In this document: in pieces, positions 1-12,600 of the stretch | Layout of the letters: each line of letters opens with the position of its first letter | How positions within the stretch are numbered: the first letter of the stretch is position 1 | Source of the DNA: Nautilus pompilius | Taxonomy: Eukaryota; Mollusca; Cephalopoda; Nautilida; Nautilidae | NCBI GenBank assembly: GCA_018389105.1 | Contig: JACATO010002131.1 | Span: 1,485,001 to 1,549,000 of the forward strand | Direction of reading: 5' to 3' | Length of the DNA stretch: 64,000 nt | Program-made: the position numbers and the translations under genes | Notes under the pieces: generated by a model | Databases searched by the model: none | What the model saw: the letters and a program-made list of their open reading frames with translations, nothing else | Told to the model about the DNA's origin: nothing

Positions 1-871
1 TCAGCACAGGATTTTACCTGAAAAAAGGTAAAGTACAGCACTACACAGGCTTGCAGAACTCTCTACTCCACAAACATTAAGCATCACCAAGTATCTTTAG
101 ATGAATTCTCCATTCAAAGTACCATAGCATGAGAGCTCAACCATATCCTTAATTTTTGTCTTAATGTTTTTAAGCAAGATGTATACTATACTTTGGCATT
201 AATATAGGTAAAGAGAAAAAAGACACAAAACACACTGGTCTGGTACTTTGGCTATTATTGGGTTTTTTAATCTATATCAGACTTTTTTATAACATGCACC
301 TCTATTTTAGAGATTGTTTTGTGTCAAATTTAAATTTTAATACTGAATATATGGCAGATAATCTAGTCCTGAAAGTTAGGTCTTGGTGTTGATGACGACA
401 AATTCCCCAGAATAATAGGCAGAATAATTACATTCAGGCATGGAGACTTTATTCAAGAAACAAAACTGAAATAGTAGAGAGTTTGAAAACTAATTGAGAA
501 TATGGTGAATTATTTAAAATATTAATTTCAATTAGATTAGCTTAATAATTAAATGTCAGTAATTTATTTCACTTATTAGAACTTCTATTACTAACACTGT
601 GAACTAGCATTGTACAGTTATTAGGTTTATCTCAAAGTAGTGCCAATGCAGTAGTGGTGTAGTTATTTCCACATAGTAGTTCTTGCAGAAAGCAATCACA
701 AGAACCATAAGTATTTCTTTTTTAATTACATTTTATGCCATGGATTTATTAACCTATGGCTAGTTCATTTACAGCTGACAACCATATACATAATACCAGT
801 GTGCTGTGTGATTTCTTAGTCTTTGTATCAGTCTACATTTTTTTAAAAAATTACTTCTGCTTTGCTTTCAG
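1..871. other. Non-coding stretch, probably the last intron of the upstream gene
   Basis: No coding exon, RNA gene or transposon is recognisable. The DNA is AT-rich and ends in a pyrimidine-rich acceptor (tttgctttcag) at 861-871, directly before the open exon that follows. I infer it is intron sequence of the plus-strand gene that begins outside the window. Confidence 0.5.
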
Positions 872-1157
872 TCCTTATTCATTAGGTGAAGCTGACTCTA
901 AACAAAACAATGGCTATGACGAACGCGAAATCTCTTTGGATTTATACGATGATGAAATGGACTACCTACCCATGTCTTCATCACTGAGTTCATCTGACTG
1001 CATACTGGCAGCTGCTTTGTATGAACATGATATTTCAAAGAAATCACAACTTAATGCAGTGTTACCAACTGTAAGTAAATCAGTATCGAACAGCTACAGC
1101 AGCAGAGATTCAACTCCTTCGTCACATCCCTATCACAGGAATGCAACGGACATATGA
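872..1157 (+). CDS. 3'-terminal coding exon of an unrecognised gene
   Basis: An open frame runs from a good splice acceptor ending at 871 to a TGA at 1155-1157, about 95 residues, with the first codon split across the intron. An ATG lies further upstream at 756 in the same frame, but the acceptor makes a terminal exon the better reading. The peptide is acidic then serine-rich (DLYDDEMDYLP followed by MSSSLSSSDC) and ends SSHPYHRNATDI, which looks like a disordered cytoplasmic or regulatory tail. I see no domain, membrane segment or motif that identifies a family. The rest of the gene should lie left of the window on the plus strand. The alternative is a chance open frame; its clean acceptor and non-repetitive composition argue moderately against that. 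Confidence 0.5.
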
Positions 1158-2196
1158 ACAGATTTGTCTCTTTATGAAGAAGAATCTTGTGGACAGAACT
1201 TATCTTTTCTTTCCAGGCCAGAATCTTTGCATAGCCTCTTATTCATCATTTCTGTGTTCCCAAATTGTGCTTGGATTATAGCCAAATCCACAGAGGGGCT
1301 TTTGGACACAGGAGCCCAGCCTACATCTGGGATGTAGGTGTTGACAAATGCTATAACTGCAATGCCAGTGCAAGAGCCACTACTGGACTTACCCTTATGA
1401 TATCCTTTTCACTACTGGAAAGTCCATACTAGTACCACTATTTAGGTAGGCAGTACCTGGAGTGTCTGGAGGAAACTCCACACAATGAACTGGTACAGAA
1501 ATGTGAGATATCATGCTACAGAGCGTTTACTTGTTGGTCACAGCAAACTTGTAAAATATGCACTCAGCCATTTGCCACCTGCTTAGCCTCAATAAGGTGC
1601 ATATTGCCAAGCGTCACAGTACTAAAGAGATCAATTAGTTAAGGGCATTGACATCCTTTTCTCCGTTAAGCTCTAGCATCCAGATTCAGATGTGCCCAAC
1701 TTTGCATGGATAAAGTAATGAGAAGTCTATACCAGATTTCCAGAGTTCCCTTTTTTAAGGAAGAATTCATTGATGCAACATTACTCTGAGGCCTTAATAA
1801 TAATTTTAAAAATATCTAATTATTTTTTTTCAGTATTACTCTATCAGCTTGGTGTTCTTTTTAGACTGTAGTGAAACATTTAAACGTATGAATAAATGTT
1901 ATACAGACATCCTCCCTGTAATAACAGTAAGGGTACCTTCCTAAGAATCTGTAGTAGTATGAAATGTTGTTATACAAGCAATTGAAAGCCATTATATAAT
2001 GGAAGTTACATCTTGTGCACTAATTTTCCATCTAGCTCTTAAGTATGGAATAAACATGCAACACCTGAGCCATATAACTACTTAGCACAGACTTGCATCT
2101 ATTAATTTAGATGATATTTAATGTGAACATACCAGAAAATGTGGTAACTGGGCTTAAGGTGGAGGGGTACTAGGGTTTTCCAGTGCATCCACTGTT
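1158..2196 (+). other. Probable 3' UTR and flank of the unknown gene
   Basis: There is no further coding sequence. A canonical AATAAA at 1891-1896, 734 bases after the stop, could be the poly(A) signal of the exon at 872-1157. A second aataaa-like site lies near 2049. Beyond this nothing recognisable is present. Confidence 0.35.
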
Positions 2197-2558
2197 TCAG
2201 CTGGAGGTGAAGTTTGCCCTGGTCTTTTGAGAAAAATAACCAATTTTGGCTGTGTGGTGGGCCTTTCTCTCTATAAAGCTACCTGAAGGCTCTGCAAACC
2301 CTCTAAAGAATGCAAAGGGATGTTCATAGTTGGAACCCATATCATTAATGAGAGCCAAAGCCATGTCTAACTGGTTTAACACTTCTGCTAACCCCTTGGA
2401 TGTAAAGTGGCCTATGGTAAGAGATGTTTCTATCCTTTCCCCTTCAAGTTTTCTGCCTCCAACAACACGAGTTCCTCATTGGTTAGATCCTCAGAATGTG
2501 ACTCCAGCAGCTCAACATAGTCTTGTTCTTCAAAACCAGCATTGGCAAGAGTCACAAT
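2197..2558 (-). pseudogene. Remnant of a Tigger/pogo-type DDE transposase (C-terminal part)
   Basis: Two minus-strand frames read as the C-terminal end of a Tigger (TIGD-like) transposase. From 2558 to 2430 the frame gives a LANAGFEEQDYVELLESH segment and then DLTNEELVLLEAE, matching the acidic L-T-N-E-(D/E)-L linker of that family. It hits a stop at 2432-2430. A shifted frame then gives HFTSKGLAEVLNQLDMAL with a following NYEHPFAF stretch, resembling the post-DDE tail (F-T-x-K-G-L-A-E plus a D/N-P-N-x-E region). The frame change and the internal stop make it non-functional. No DDE triad or terminal repeats were found. The identification rests on remembered family character, not a search. Confidence 0.55.
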
Positions 2559-5500
2559 TGTCTGCTGGATCCAGAAAAAAACAGCGTGGTGAAAGCGGAA
2601 GTGCGGGTTTGTTTACAAGCTGACCCACCACTGAGCAAATTATGAATCACAACGTATTTTGCTGCGATGTGATCATAAAATGCACAAGTGAAATACTTTA
2701 AGATTTTTTTTATTAGAGAAAAAAAATTTTTGACTTTAAAATATGAAAATTTTTTTTTTTTTTTTTTTTCAAATCCAATGTAACTATGAGGGGATCTTGG
2801 GATGTTTCCACGAGATGTCATTGTGAGAGGGTCGCCTGTACTTTAAAATGAAAATAGTAGTAGTCATGTAAGACAGAGTGATGTGGAGACTCGCGTAATG
2901 GTGCATAAAATGTCAAATGCTTTTATTATTGTTTCCCATTTTAAGATCAAGAATTTATATAAAAAATTAATTATGTATTGCAAATGGAGATTGCAATGGA
3001 TCTTATTAAAATTGGAAGTTCAGGTAATTGAGTTTCCAATATTTGTATGCTATGGGAATTTTGTAAAGCACTTGTTTTATACATTTGACAGACAAGTGAG
3101 ACAAGGATTCAACAGATTTATTAAAGTGTTAGTTGGAAGCAAAAAGGTGATCAGACTGGACCCATCCTTTATTTTTCAAGGCTCAGAGAACTGCTAGCAG
3201 AACTGAACAACCCCCCCCCCCCTTTTAAAAAGGGGCTTTGTGGAAAAACATTTATAAAAAATACCACAGACGATGGCTGATTAAATCACTATTGTATTTC
3301 ATGCCCTTAGCTTACACACAGCCACTTCCCCTGTCCTCTCAGCTATATCTACAGTTATTCACTACTTCAGGTGCCTGCAGCTTCACTACACAAATTGGAT
3401 ACTCAACCCTTAATGTGTTGGTAAAATCTGGATTTTGTCTTTTAGATTTCACCCCCCATATTCTGTTTTAAAAATGCAAGCAATCAAACGTGGTTCTGTA
3501 GTAAATGTCTTTGGATAATATTTCTCCAAAATTAGAGAAAAATTCATTAAGTTCTACAACTTTATATCAGAGCAAAAAAAGTTTTCTTAATAAATTGGCA
3601 TGTCATGCATCCTTTTATTTCATTATTACAAACATGAACTCAGCTGCGATGTTGTTTAGTAATCTGTCAAAAATAGCTATTAATGAGTGAGGTTGTCAAC
3701 AACAATCACAGGAGCAAAGCCAGCTTCCCTTTGATCATTTGTATCACCTTAGTTTGCACCTCACAATATAACAGTACAGCTTATTTTGTTTGTGTCTGAC
3801 ATTTGGGTCTCTCTTAACAAAGACCCTTTTTTATGTTGTTATTATGCGATAACTTCCTGTCTTTGTCCTAGTCTTATTCAAATCTACATTACAAATAAAT
3901 GTGGCATTTACGCATACCTCCAGTGATCAAATGCTAAAAAAACTGGTTTAATGGTATAACAAAGTTTCACTAGAAAAGACGTCATGCGGGAAATAAATTA
4001 GAGGCAATATTTTTTCGAAATAAAGAAAAAAAAACAGAACAAAGTCAATCAACTCCACAAGGATCACGGTACAAGTAAGCCGTATATGATAAGACTCGTT
4101 TTGCATACTTTTTCGGGAATAAATGTCATTGGTTTTATCTTTATGGATGTTGAAATAAAAAATCTTTTGTTGAGTTTTTGAAGAATGGAGCTGTGATACA
4201 ATATCCTTATTTTCCTATGCTTTTAAAACGTGCTACAACTAAAATGAAAATTCATGTACATCCAATAATTATGTCATTTATACCTACATTATATTTCTTG
4301 TTTTTTTAAAAAAGTAAATATAAAGTGTTATATTTTCTAATGTTTTATTTATGCAGGTATGAAGTGATTTCACTGGCTTTAATTCAATGGGAGACTAGAG
4401 TATATAACAATGCTGTCTGTGCTTCATGAAGACCACTAATTCAGCTTGCATCCACTGCATGCTATACAACAGTTCAGATGGCCTTAACATTAGTACTCCT
4501 TCAACCTTGGCTGGCAGAAAGCATCAGATTCATTCTACCAAATGTATGTATAACAATGATCACTAGGATAGTTTAAGATTCAATAACTATGTAAGCACAG
4601 TAGTCACATATTTAATTTGAGAAAAGGAACAGCATGCTAAAATTAACCTTATCTGCCTCATTCGCGCATAAAATTATTACAGAACACAGCAATTTGTACA
4701 CGCATATATTTCATGAACTGTTGGCATGGTTATTACCTTACCAAACTACTAGATATAAAACAGCAGCAGTTTATGATTTAAAAAAAAATGCAACAAAATT
4801 TTATCAATGTTTCCTTTCAAAGCCAGTTACTACTGTTTTATTCAACCCCAAAATGATCCAGACATTTGCACATTGGGTGATACTGCATCCATTGTTTAAC
4901 TTTACAGTCAGCTGCTATTTAACAGTGAAGCAGAAATTTGTTAAGTCAGGGACACAACACATCAGTCTACTGTACATTTATCAGTATTAAAAACTTCTAA
5001 ACTTTCCTTTCTTGTTCTGATTTACCTCAAGCAAACCAAACTGAAATAAACATGAATATTAGTTCACTATTATAATTAATTAATGGAAATTGCACGTGGG
5101 AATTATATACCGTATACTGAGTAAACTCCGCGTTCACAGTTCTGACTTCTGATCAAAATTATTGTTTGTGCTGTCACAGTTCAGCTACTCTAGCTTGGAG
5201 TTTTGCACAAGATGGCGGCATTCTTCATGTAGCAAATTTCTTCCTGAAAAAGAGATTTTCTCCTTTAACCTATATAATTCATTATTGGTAATCAGAATTT
5301 TCCTAATTAACTGCTACTCCAACAATTATACAATTCTAAAATTCTATAAAAAATTTAATTACCAATTAAAATCACATTTTATATTATGAATGAATGAATT
5401 TAGCATGCCAATCAAAGTCCTGCTCCTAAATGGTAATAACAATAATATGTTGTTCCTTGGCATTTCTTTGTAAACAACTCTACGGTTTCTTTAATGCAAA

Positions 5501-6580
5501 AGTATTGAAATTTCAATACCATTTGAAAGAGTAGGAACCCACAAATTTGGTGGAGTAAGGGAGATAATTAAAATATTCAAAATAGCTATACTAGAAATAA
5601 GTAAAATATTCTTTAGATTTAATTAGCTTTCCTTCAAAAGATGGCTAAAAAAAATCAGGGTTGTACTATAATTAATGAGGCCTAATCAATTACAGGAAAA
5701 AAAAAACAAACTATCTACACAAACCTGTGATGTTAGCCATACTCATTATTATCAGTAGTATAATTGTTACTCCACAGATGGCAGCACAATAGCCAATACA
5801 AATGAAGTCTGCAAATAGCGTTGACAAAAATAAAACCTTATTGATTTCCTCGAGAGAGTGTAAGTTCTACAAAAGGTTCAAGCATGATTATAGATTGGCA
5901 AGTAGCATCAGTTATACAGGTGTGAAACATTGACAACATGGGCACAAACCAATAATTCAGAAAATCTTCCCATAATGCAGTGACCTGGAAGTTTGTTCAA
6001 ATAGTTTACCTGCAAACTAGTCGGGGCTCATTACTTTCAGTACAATCCTCAAAATGTACATTAGTAATTGTCTGTCAGTAAACTGTACTGATGGACAATA
6101 ATGGAAGTTTCTTAACCAGTCTGCTTTGTTTTAAGCAAAATTTGTCTGTTCAGTGTTCACTGGCCAGGGTTGGTGAACACATGCAAATTCTGAGAGCTGT
6201 AAGTCGGTTGAATTCTACTTAAAACCAAACAAACAGGCAACACACAGAGGAAGAGGCTGATCATCAGTCACTGACTAGTTTCAGACGTGTTTCTTGAATC
6301 TGGAAGCCAGATGCAAGGCCTTTTTTGTTTCCACATAATATTATACTAACAGTGAAGAAAACAATGTGTAAAATACCAGGATCACTAACAATCATTAATG
6401 ATGGATATGGCAGTCCAGAATTTAGAGCAGATACTTTAAAAAAAAAACAGCTATGGCACATCATAGACAGTAATCCATTATACAGAACTCGTAAGCTAGA
6501 TCTTCACAATCATTTTCCAAAACTCACTCGTATTCATTTGAGAACAGCAGTCCACTGATACATGTTATATTATGGGGAGG
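2559..6580. other. Gene-poor stretch downstream of FASTKD (which reads toward it)
   Basis: No exon with a recognisable product is present. The open frames here are short and low in complexity. The stretch holds a poly-T run near 2751-2770, a 12-C run at 3211-3222 and many A/T runs. Its right end should contain the FASTKD 3' UTR, which reads leftward from 6580. A YY1-type motif sits at 5208-5219. Confidence 0.6.
5208..5219 (+). promoter_or_regulatory. YY1-like motif (CAAGATGGCGGC)
   Basis: This is a full match to the extended YY1 consensus AAGATGGCGGC, set in a short stretch with more CpG than its surroundings (ccgcgttcac at about 5127). YY1 sites of this form often sit just downstream of transcription starts. 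No first exon can be recognised beside it, so the function is unproven. Confidence 0.3.
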
Positions 6581-6685
6581 TTATTCTATGATTATGCCAC
6601 ACTTTTTCACAACGTTCTCCATCATCCATTCTCGTCTTTCTGCCTCAGAAATGTCCTGAAGTTTTTTTGCATCATCGGGCATAAT
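6581..6685 (-). CDS. FASTKD exon 6 (end of the RAP domain and stop)
   Basis: The exon is 105 nt in phase 0, with acceptor gatttctag. It encodes IMPDDAKKLQDISEAERREW and a short basic/hydrophobic tail ending IIIE, then TAA. This matches the usual RAP ending in which a short linker is followed by an (E/R)-rich helix. Confidence 0.87.
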   Translation of the reverse strand: MMPDDAKKLQDISEAERREWMMENVVKKCGIIIE

Positions 6686-9600
6686 CTAGAAATCAGAAAA
6701 ATAAAACAAAATAGTTGTTTGTTTCTTTAGGCAGAGGTGAAGAAATTGGCCCAATGGAAATAAAGTCCCATTATTTCAGGTATTTTCTGCTAAATGTACA
6801 GTTTAAAGTATTGAAAAATACCAAGATGGGTAATCTATACAGGGTAATTATCCTCCATCATTAGAAAATATTTTTAGGAATAGAATTGTTAATGAATGGA
6901 AAAAAATTACAGTATGTACAATTAATGATGATAATGTTAATCATATTGATAGTTATTTCTCTTCAGTTGGAGGAGGCACCTAAGATAAGCCAGCATGGCT
7001 TCTTGTCATCTTGTAATCAACACTTGTCTCCAGATCTGATTGACATACGGCAGATGACAGTTAGTTACAGATTCTGCAGGAGGCCACACTTTAATATTTC
7101 TCAATCTGAGTTGTTCATTTATTTTTCCAAACTCCTCAGCTTGTCTCTGCCCCGATGGAAAAATCTTCCACAATTTCAAAATCCATACAACTCGAAGAGA
7201 GAGGGAAGATGTTGTAAGCAGGCTAAACTTAAAATTGTCAGAGAAAAGATAAATTATTGTATATTACATTTTTTTTTTTTTAACGAATGAATGCTGTGGA
7301 GATTTTGGCAGCAAATATTCCAACAAAGAGAAAGTGGCATGGCATCCAACCATTAGTCTCAGTCTTCGTTCATTCCTCAGAATCAGCGGTGTTAATCAAA
7401 ACTACTAAGCAGTCGGACACCTACCATCAGCACGCCGTATCCTAGTGTCTCCAGCTGTCTTAGTTTGGTACGATAAGCTCCTGTAACCAATGGTCGATTT
7501 ATTGCAATCTGGTTTTTTCCAACAACTTCAACTGCAATTCTGAAAGTAATTGGCAGGTGTTTCGCTACACTGTGGAATCCACTATTAAATGAGGGTTGTA
7601 TGGAACGAGACAAAATTGCATGATTTAAAAACGAAAAAAAACAAAGACTTTCCACAGTGCTATGTTGTGGAAGCCATTCCTTTCTTGAAACTCTACTTCC
7701 TTCTGCTTTGGCTGAAACATCAAGGATCCAAGATCTGCATCATTAACTCTAGTTAGTTATTTGGCAGTCAATTTTTAGTCACTCAAGTACAGTAAAATAA
7801 ATAAATACTCTGAATATAAAGACCAGCTGGAGGATGTATGCCAGTAGGAGTCTGCTGTTACTATGGAAACGAAGGAGTAAATAATTGTTTTAAATCTATC
7901 CATTTTTACTCTGCTGTCAGAGTTTTGCAGCTAAAACAAAAAAGAGCAGGTATGGTCTGTAATCCTCCTTCATTAGCCTGGTAAATGAGGGCCAGTGTAC
8001 TTACCTTTTAAAGGGTTTCTTCCTATAAAAAAAAAAGAAAGAAAGAACTGAACTGGGGATGTGATTGGTCAAGTAGCTACGCTGTATCTCTTATCATGTT
8101 ACTTATCCATCGATCAATTAGGGGATCGGAATACAGAAGTAAACTAACTGTAAAGCATGGGATAAATAAAATTACACATCTGAAAAATATAATGATGTGT
8201 TTCAGTGTCGATTTTGGATTAGCTAAGTGTATTGTCAATAATATAAGGGTTTCCTACACTGAAAGTCATGACAGTTACAAACCTTAACAGCATCAAGTTT
8301 TCACTCTGAAAATCTAAAATGGAATTAAAGAACTTTTGTCAGGCATAGACCAAGGTAGCACAGATAGTGACTTTTTGTGTAGAGATAATGAATGAGACTT
8401 GCATTGAAAAGTATTTTAAATATTTAAATTTAAATGAGATTGAAATCAAAGTTATTCACAAATTTTTCAAAGGGTGTCTCAGAATTACATATCTCTCTCA
8501 GCTAATAATCAGAACAAAAAAAAAAAAAAACATTCCCACAATGCAATAGTACAAGTTACAAACTAGCAAACTCCAAAATAGAGCTGACCACAAAACAACA
8601 ACCAAAAAAAACTCTGGACAGTACAATAATAATTAACCGAAAAAGGAGGATTGTGCTCATACTTCGTGTGAAGGTGGAATACTTTTGTAGCATTGCATTA
8701 TGGATGGTTTTCTAAATTATCCACAGGGAAAAGTTTGCTTCTGAATCCATTATTTCCCCAAGATTCTAGAAAGTAAATTTAAAGTGAATCTAAAAAGCCG
8801 CATAAATTTTTGTCTCTCTAGTTCCATCAAGTTGATGTAAAGCTGAAAAACTGAAGTATAATTTGGAAAACATTTATTTCAATTCTTTTTTGCTAACTAG
8901 TTTCTTTTTCTGAAATCCAACAAAGCCGGACAGCTTTCTAAATGCCGCCCATGCTCCAATAAACAGCCATTCCTTCACTTCAGCTCCAAAAAGCTACAAA
9001 AAAGACCTCGTTTGTCTGCATTCTAAAACATCTCCAATAAATTCCACCCCCTTTCTTTAGGAAATAATTAACACTTGAATACTGTTCTATCAAAGGATAT
9101 ACACACAGGACTGAGAGGCAATGATAGTAGTAACTCAAACTGTAGCAATTCTGAGTGGTTAGTACAACCAGGCGAGGTATTTTGGAATCAACTGATCAAA
9201 AGAAATAAGCTGATTGGACAGTAAATAGAGAACACAGGTAACCAAGGCTGGAAGTAGGAGAAAGCAAAGCCACACCTGTTCCTTCAGTAGATCACAGATG
9301 CATAAAATTTCTTGTCTTCTAATGTGATCAGGGAAAGTTTAAAAAAGAAAGGCATATCAAATGTTCTAGGTGACATAGAAGAAAATGTTATAGAACATAG
9401 ATTCCAATTCAAACAACGATCAACTGGAGCTTCCAGGATTCATGTCGCAAGACTGCCAAGTGTTGGGCAAATTGTATGAAGCAACTACTAGACATGACAT
9501 TAAAGATAAAGAACAAGAACAATAGTGCCCCAAAGTCTACAGCAATGTCAAAAAGAAACCAATGAAATTGGGTCCAGTTATAACTGCAGAACCAAGTACA

Positions 9601-12600
9601 GTTGTTTTGTTTCCATTTTCTCTGTTTTAGATTTTTTCCATCTTGCCAGATATACAGAATGTTTCCAGAGTTTGTTTTTCAAATTGTGTACAGTGTAATT
9701 TTTTTCTTTCTGTCATCAAAAAAGCAAATGTGAATAAAATTGCTTTAATAATGTTTTAATGTAGATGCTGTCTGTCCATGCATATTTATGTTACCTGGCT
9801 TGTATTGTTATTAGAGGTATTTTCATATAGTTTGATTCCTACAGAGCAATCCAGCTACTATTGCCAGTCGTAGAAAGGTTTGGATTTCACTTTCAGTTTT
9901 CAGCAGATTTTGACCTGACTGACCCAAATAATCACCCACCCCAACTTTAAAATTTCAAGAAATTCTAAAAGCTCAGGTAACAATAAGAACCAGTATGGGA
10001 TTTACTTTTACTCTTTATTCCCATTATTTTTTTTTAAATCTCAGACATATGAATCTAATCCTAAACAGATAATAGGATATCTCTTCATGAGGCTAAGCAT
10101 TCATTTCTCTTATGTTTATCATAAAGTTGTTTGATAATACATTTTTTAAAAGTCTGTTTTTTTTTAACATTTTAACTGTATATATTAAATATTAAAACAA
10201 AATCACTGCTTCAAAAGTTAAGAAAAATATTTTGATGAATTTGGACCAAATACTATGCTAAGGTACAATTTTCCAAGTAACTGGTAAGACATTTTTAAAA
10301 ATGTTCTTTTCACCTTTAGCTTTTAACACTACGAGATTAATTTACAAAAGTTCATCTCCAGACATACGAGGTCTGTCAAAAAAGTATCCAACTTTATTTT
10401 TTCCCGTGGGAAGTAATGACGTTTGCGTGGTTTTTGTCGGGCTTGCTGGATGCGTTAGTCGCTGTCAGGCAGCCAGCGTGTGAGGTGCTGTACTACTTAC
10501 TCATCGCATTTTCATTTTGCCCATGATGACGGAACGTATGGAGCAACGATCTTGCATCGTGTTTTGCCAAAAGCTTGGAGATACCTAAGCAGAAACAATT
10601 CAACAATTCGCAAAATTCAACAGGCTTTTGGTGACAATGCCATGGGTGTTACCCAAATAAAAGAATGGTACAACAGGTTCAAAGATGGCCGCACATCAGT
10701 GGAGAGTGACCAGCGTTCCAGGAGGTCATCAACAAGCCGCAATGCAGTTGTTATCGAGAAAGTGCGGACCTTAATAATGGAGGATCGTTGTTTGACGGTG
10801 CTGGAAATTAGTGATGAGGTTGGAATCAGTATAGATTCTGCACATGCAATTTTAAAGGAGGATTTGGGCTTGCGCAGAGTGGCAGTGAAACTTGTGCCCA
10901 AGCTGCTTTCTCAGGAACAACAACTTCATCTTGAGGTTGCGCAGGACCTGCTGGATACTGCCAACAGGGATCCTGAGTTCCAGAATACTGTGATAACAGG
11001 AGATGAATCGTGGGTGTATGGGTACAACCCGGAAACCAAAGCTCAGTCATCACAGTGGAAGCACCCAATGTCGCCAAGGACCAAAAAAAGCACGTCAGAA
11101 TCAAGGTGATGCTGACTGTTTTCTTCGACTACCGAGGTGTTATGCATCACGAATACGCACCAGAAGGACAAACAGTTACAAGGGAGTACTATCAGAAAGT
11201 CCTCCAACATCTTCGTGATGCAGTTCAGCACAAGAGACCGGATCTGTGGGCCTCGCAAAACTGGCACCTGCAGCATGACAATGCCCTGGCTCATTTGTCG
11301 CAGCTGATCCAAGGTTTCTTGGCAAAGAAAGGCATTTCGCTCGTTTGCCAGGCTCCCTACTCTCCAGACATGGCTCCTTCTGACTTCTGGTAGCTCCCAA
11401 AAATGATGATGCCACTGAAAGGCTCCCGCTTTGAGAGCCGAGAGGACATCATGCGGAATGCGACAGCGGAGCTGAGAGCTATTCTGGAAGAAGCATTCCA
11501 GACGTGCTTCAAAGAGTGGAAGGATCGTTGGGCTAAGTGTGTGGATGCACAAAGGGCCTACTTCAAAGGGGATTAGCAATTGAACCCCAGCAAGTACGTA
11601 ATTTTTTTTTTTTTTCAAAGCCTAAGGTCGGATACTTTTTCAACAGACCTCATATACTGGAGAAGGTCAGATCAAACCCAGATGAAATAGCATCACTACA
11701 ATAGATCCAGCTGGGTTTCATTTGAACATCCCTAGTATTTAACTACTAACCTCAACACTGGTTTTCTTCATTGTTTTATTCATTTTTGGAGAAAAATTCA
11801 ATTTTTTTAATTATTATCTGAACCAAACACAACTTTATCATCATCATCATCATCAAAGAATAATTCATCTGCAGTGAGTTCTCTGGATCGCATAACTTGT
11901 CAATGGATATAACTCTCTACTTATTTTAGTTAATCTGCTGATTAATCTACTTAAACTACTATGGCTAGTGGTAATTCCTAATACCCTGTACCACAAAGCT
12001 GCTGGATCTATCATTGGCTTTCTTTCAAAAAGAATTTTTAAATACTGACATAGCATTCACACATAAGTAAAGCTGTATTAGAATTATTCAAAGGCACACT
12101 AAACTGTGTTAACAAAGAGACCTAATTTACTCTATAACAAAACATTTTGCAATAAATTATCTACATCATTGATTTAAAGAAAACCTCAGTTAAGTCCGAT
12201 ACTTTTAAGATTTGTGTATGCAGTGTCATACCTCTTGTCAAGACAGCCAAAAAAGTCTGTGTGTATGCATCAGTTGTGTATTGTCATTGTTCAAGATGTC
12301 ATACTGCTTGGCATTTGTGCAAGTGCTAACCCCACCATTTTCCTTCTCTTATGACAAGAGAATCAAGAAAATACAAGATGGCTGCAAATAAAGCACTAAC
12401 CAAATATGTTAACATTAAGCAGTGTTTATAGGCATTTGATACCTTAGGAGTGAAGCCAAATTATGCAAAGTAGCAATGTTAAAACTGCATTCCCTTAAAA
12501 CAAAGCATGTCAATATAAACAGGGACCAGACATTGGAAATTCCGAGATCTTGAGTTTCCTTTATCCATAAGTTAAATTAGAAATAAAAGCTAAAAAATAT

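Noticed and set aside
1-30. A tiny exon at the window start (tcag...gtaaag)
   Set aside because: 23 bases between a possible AG and GT cannot be judged without the upstream sequence.
4634-4990. 118-codon plus-strand frame
   Set aside because: AT-rich, no recognisable domain, no convincing splice sites; consistent with chance.
9400-9625. Coding-looking plus-strand stretch (ELPGFMSQDCQVLGKLYEAT)
   Set aside because: It meets stops soon on both sides, lacks good splice sites and matches no family I recognise; probably chance or an old repeat.
11043-11618. 191-codon minus-strand frame
   Set aside because: Antisense shadow of the mariner transposase, whose plus-strand frames carry the catalytic motifs.
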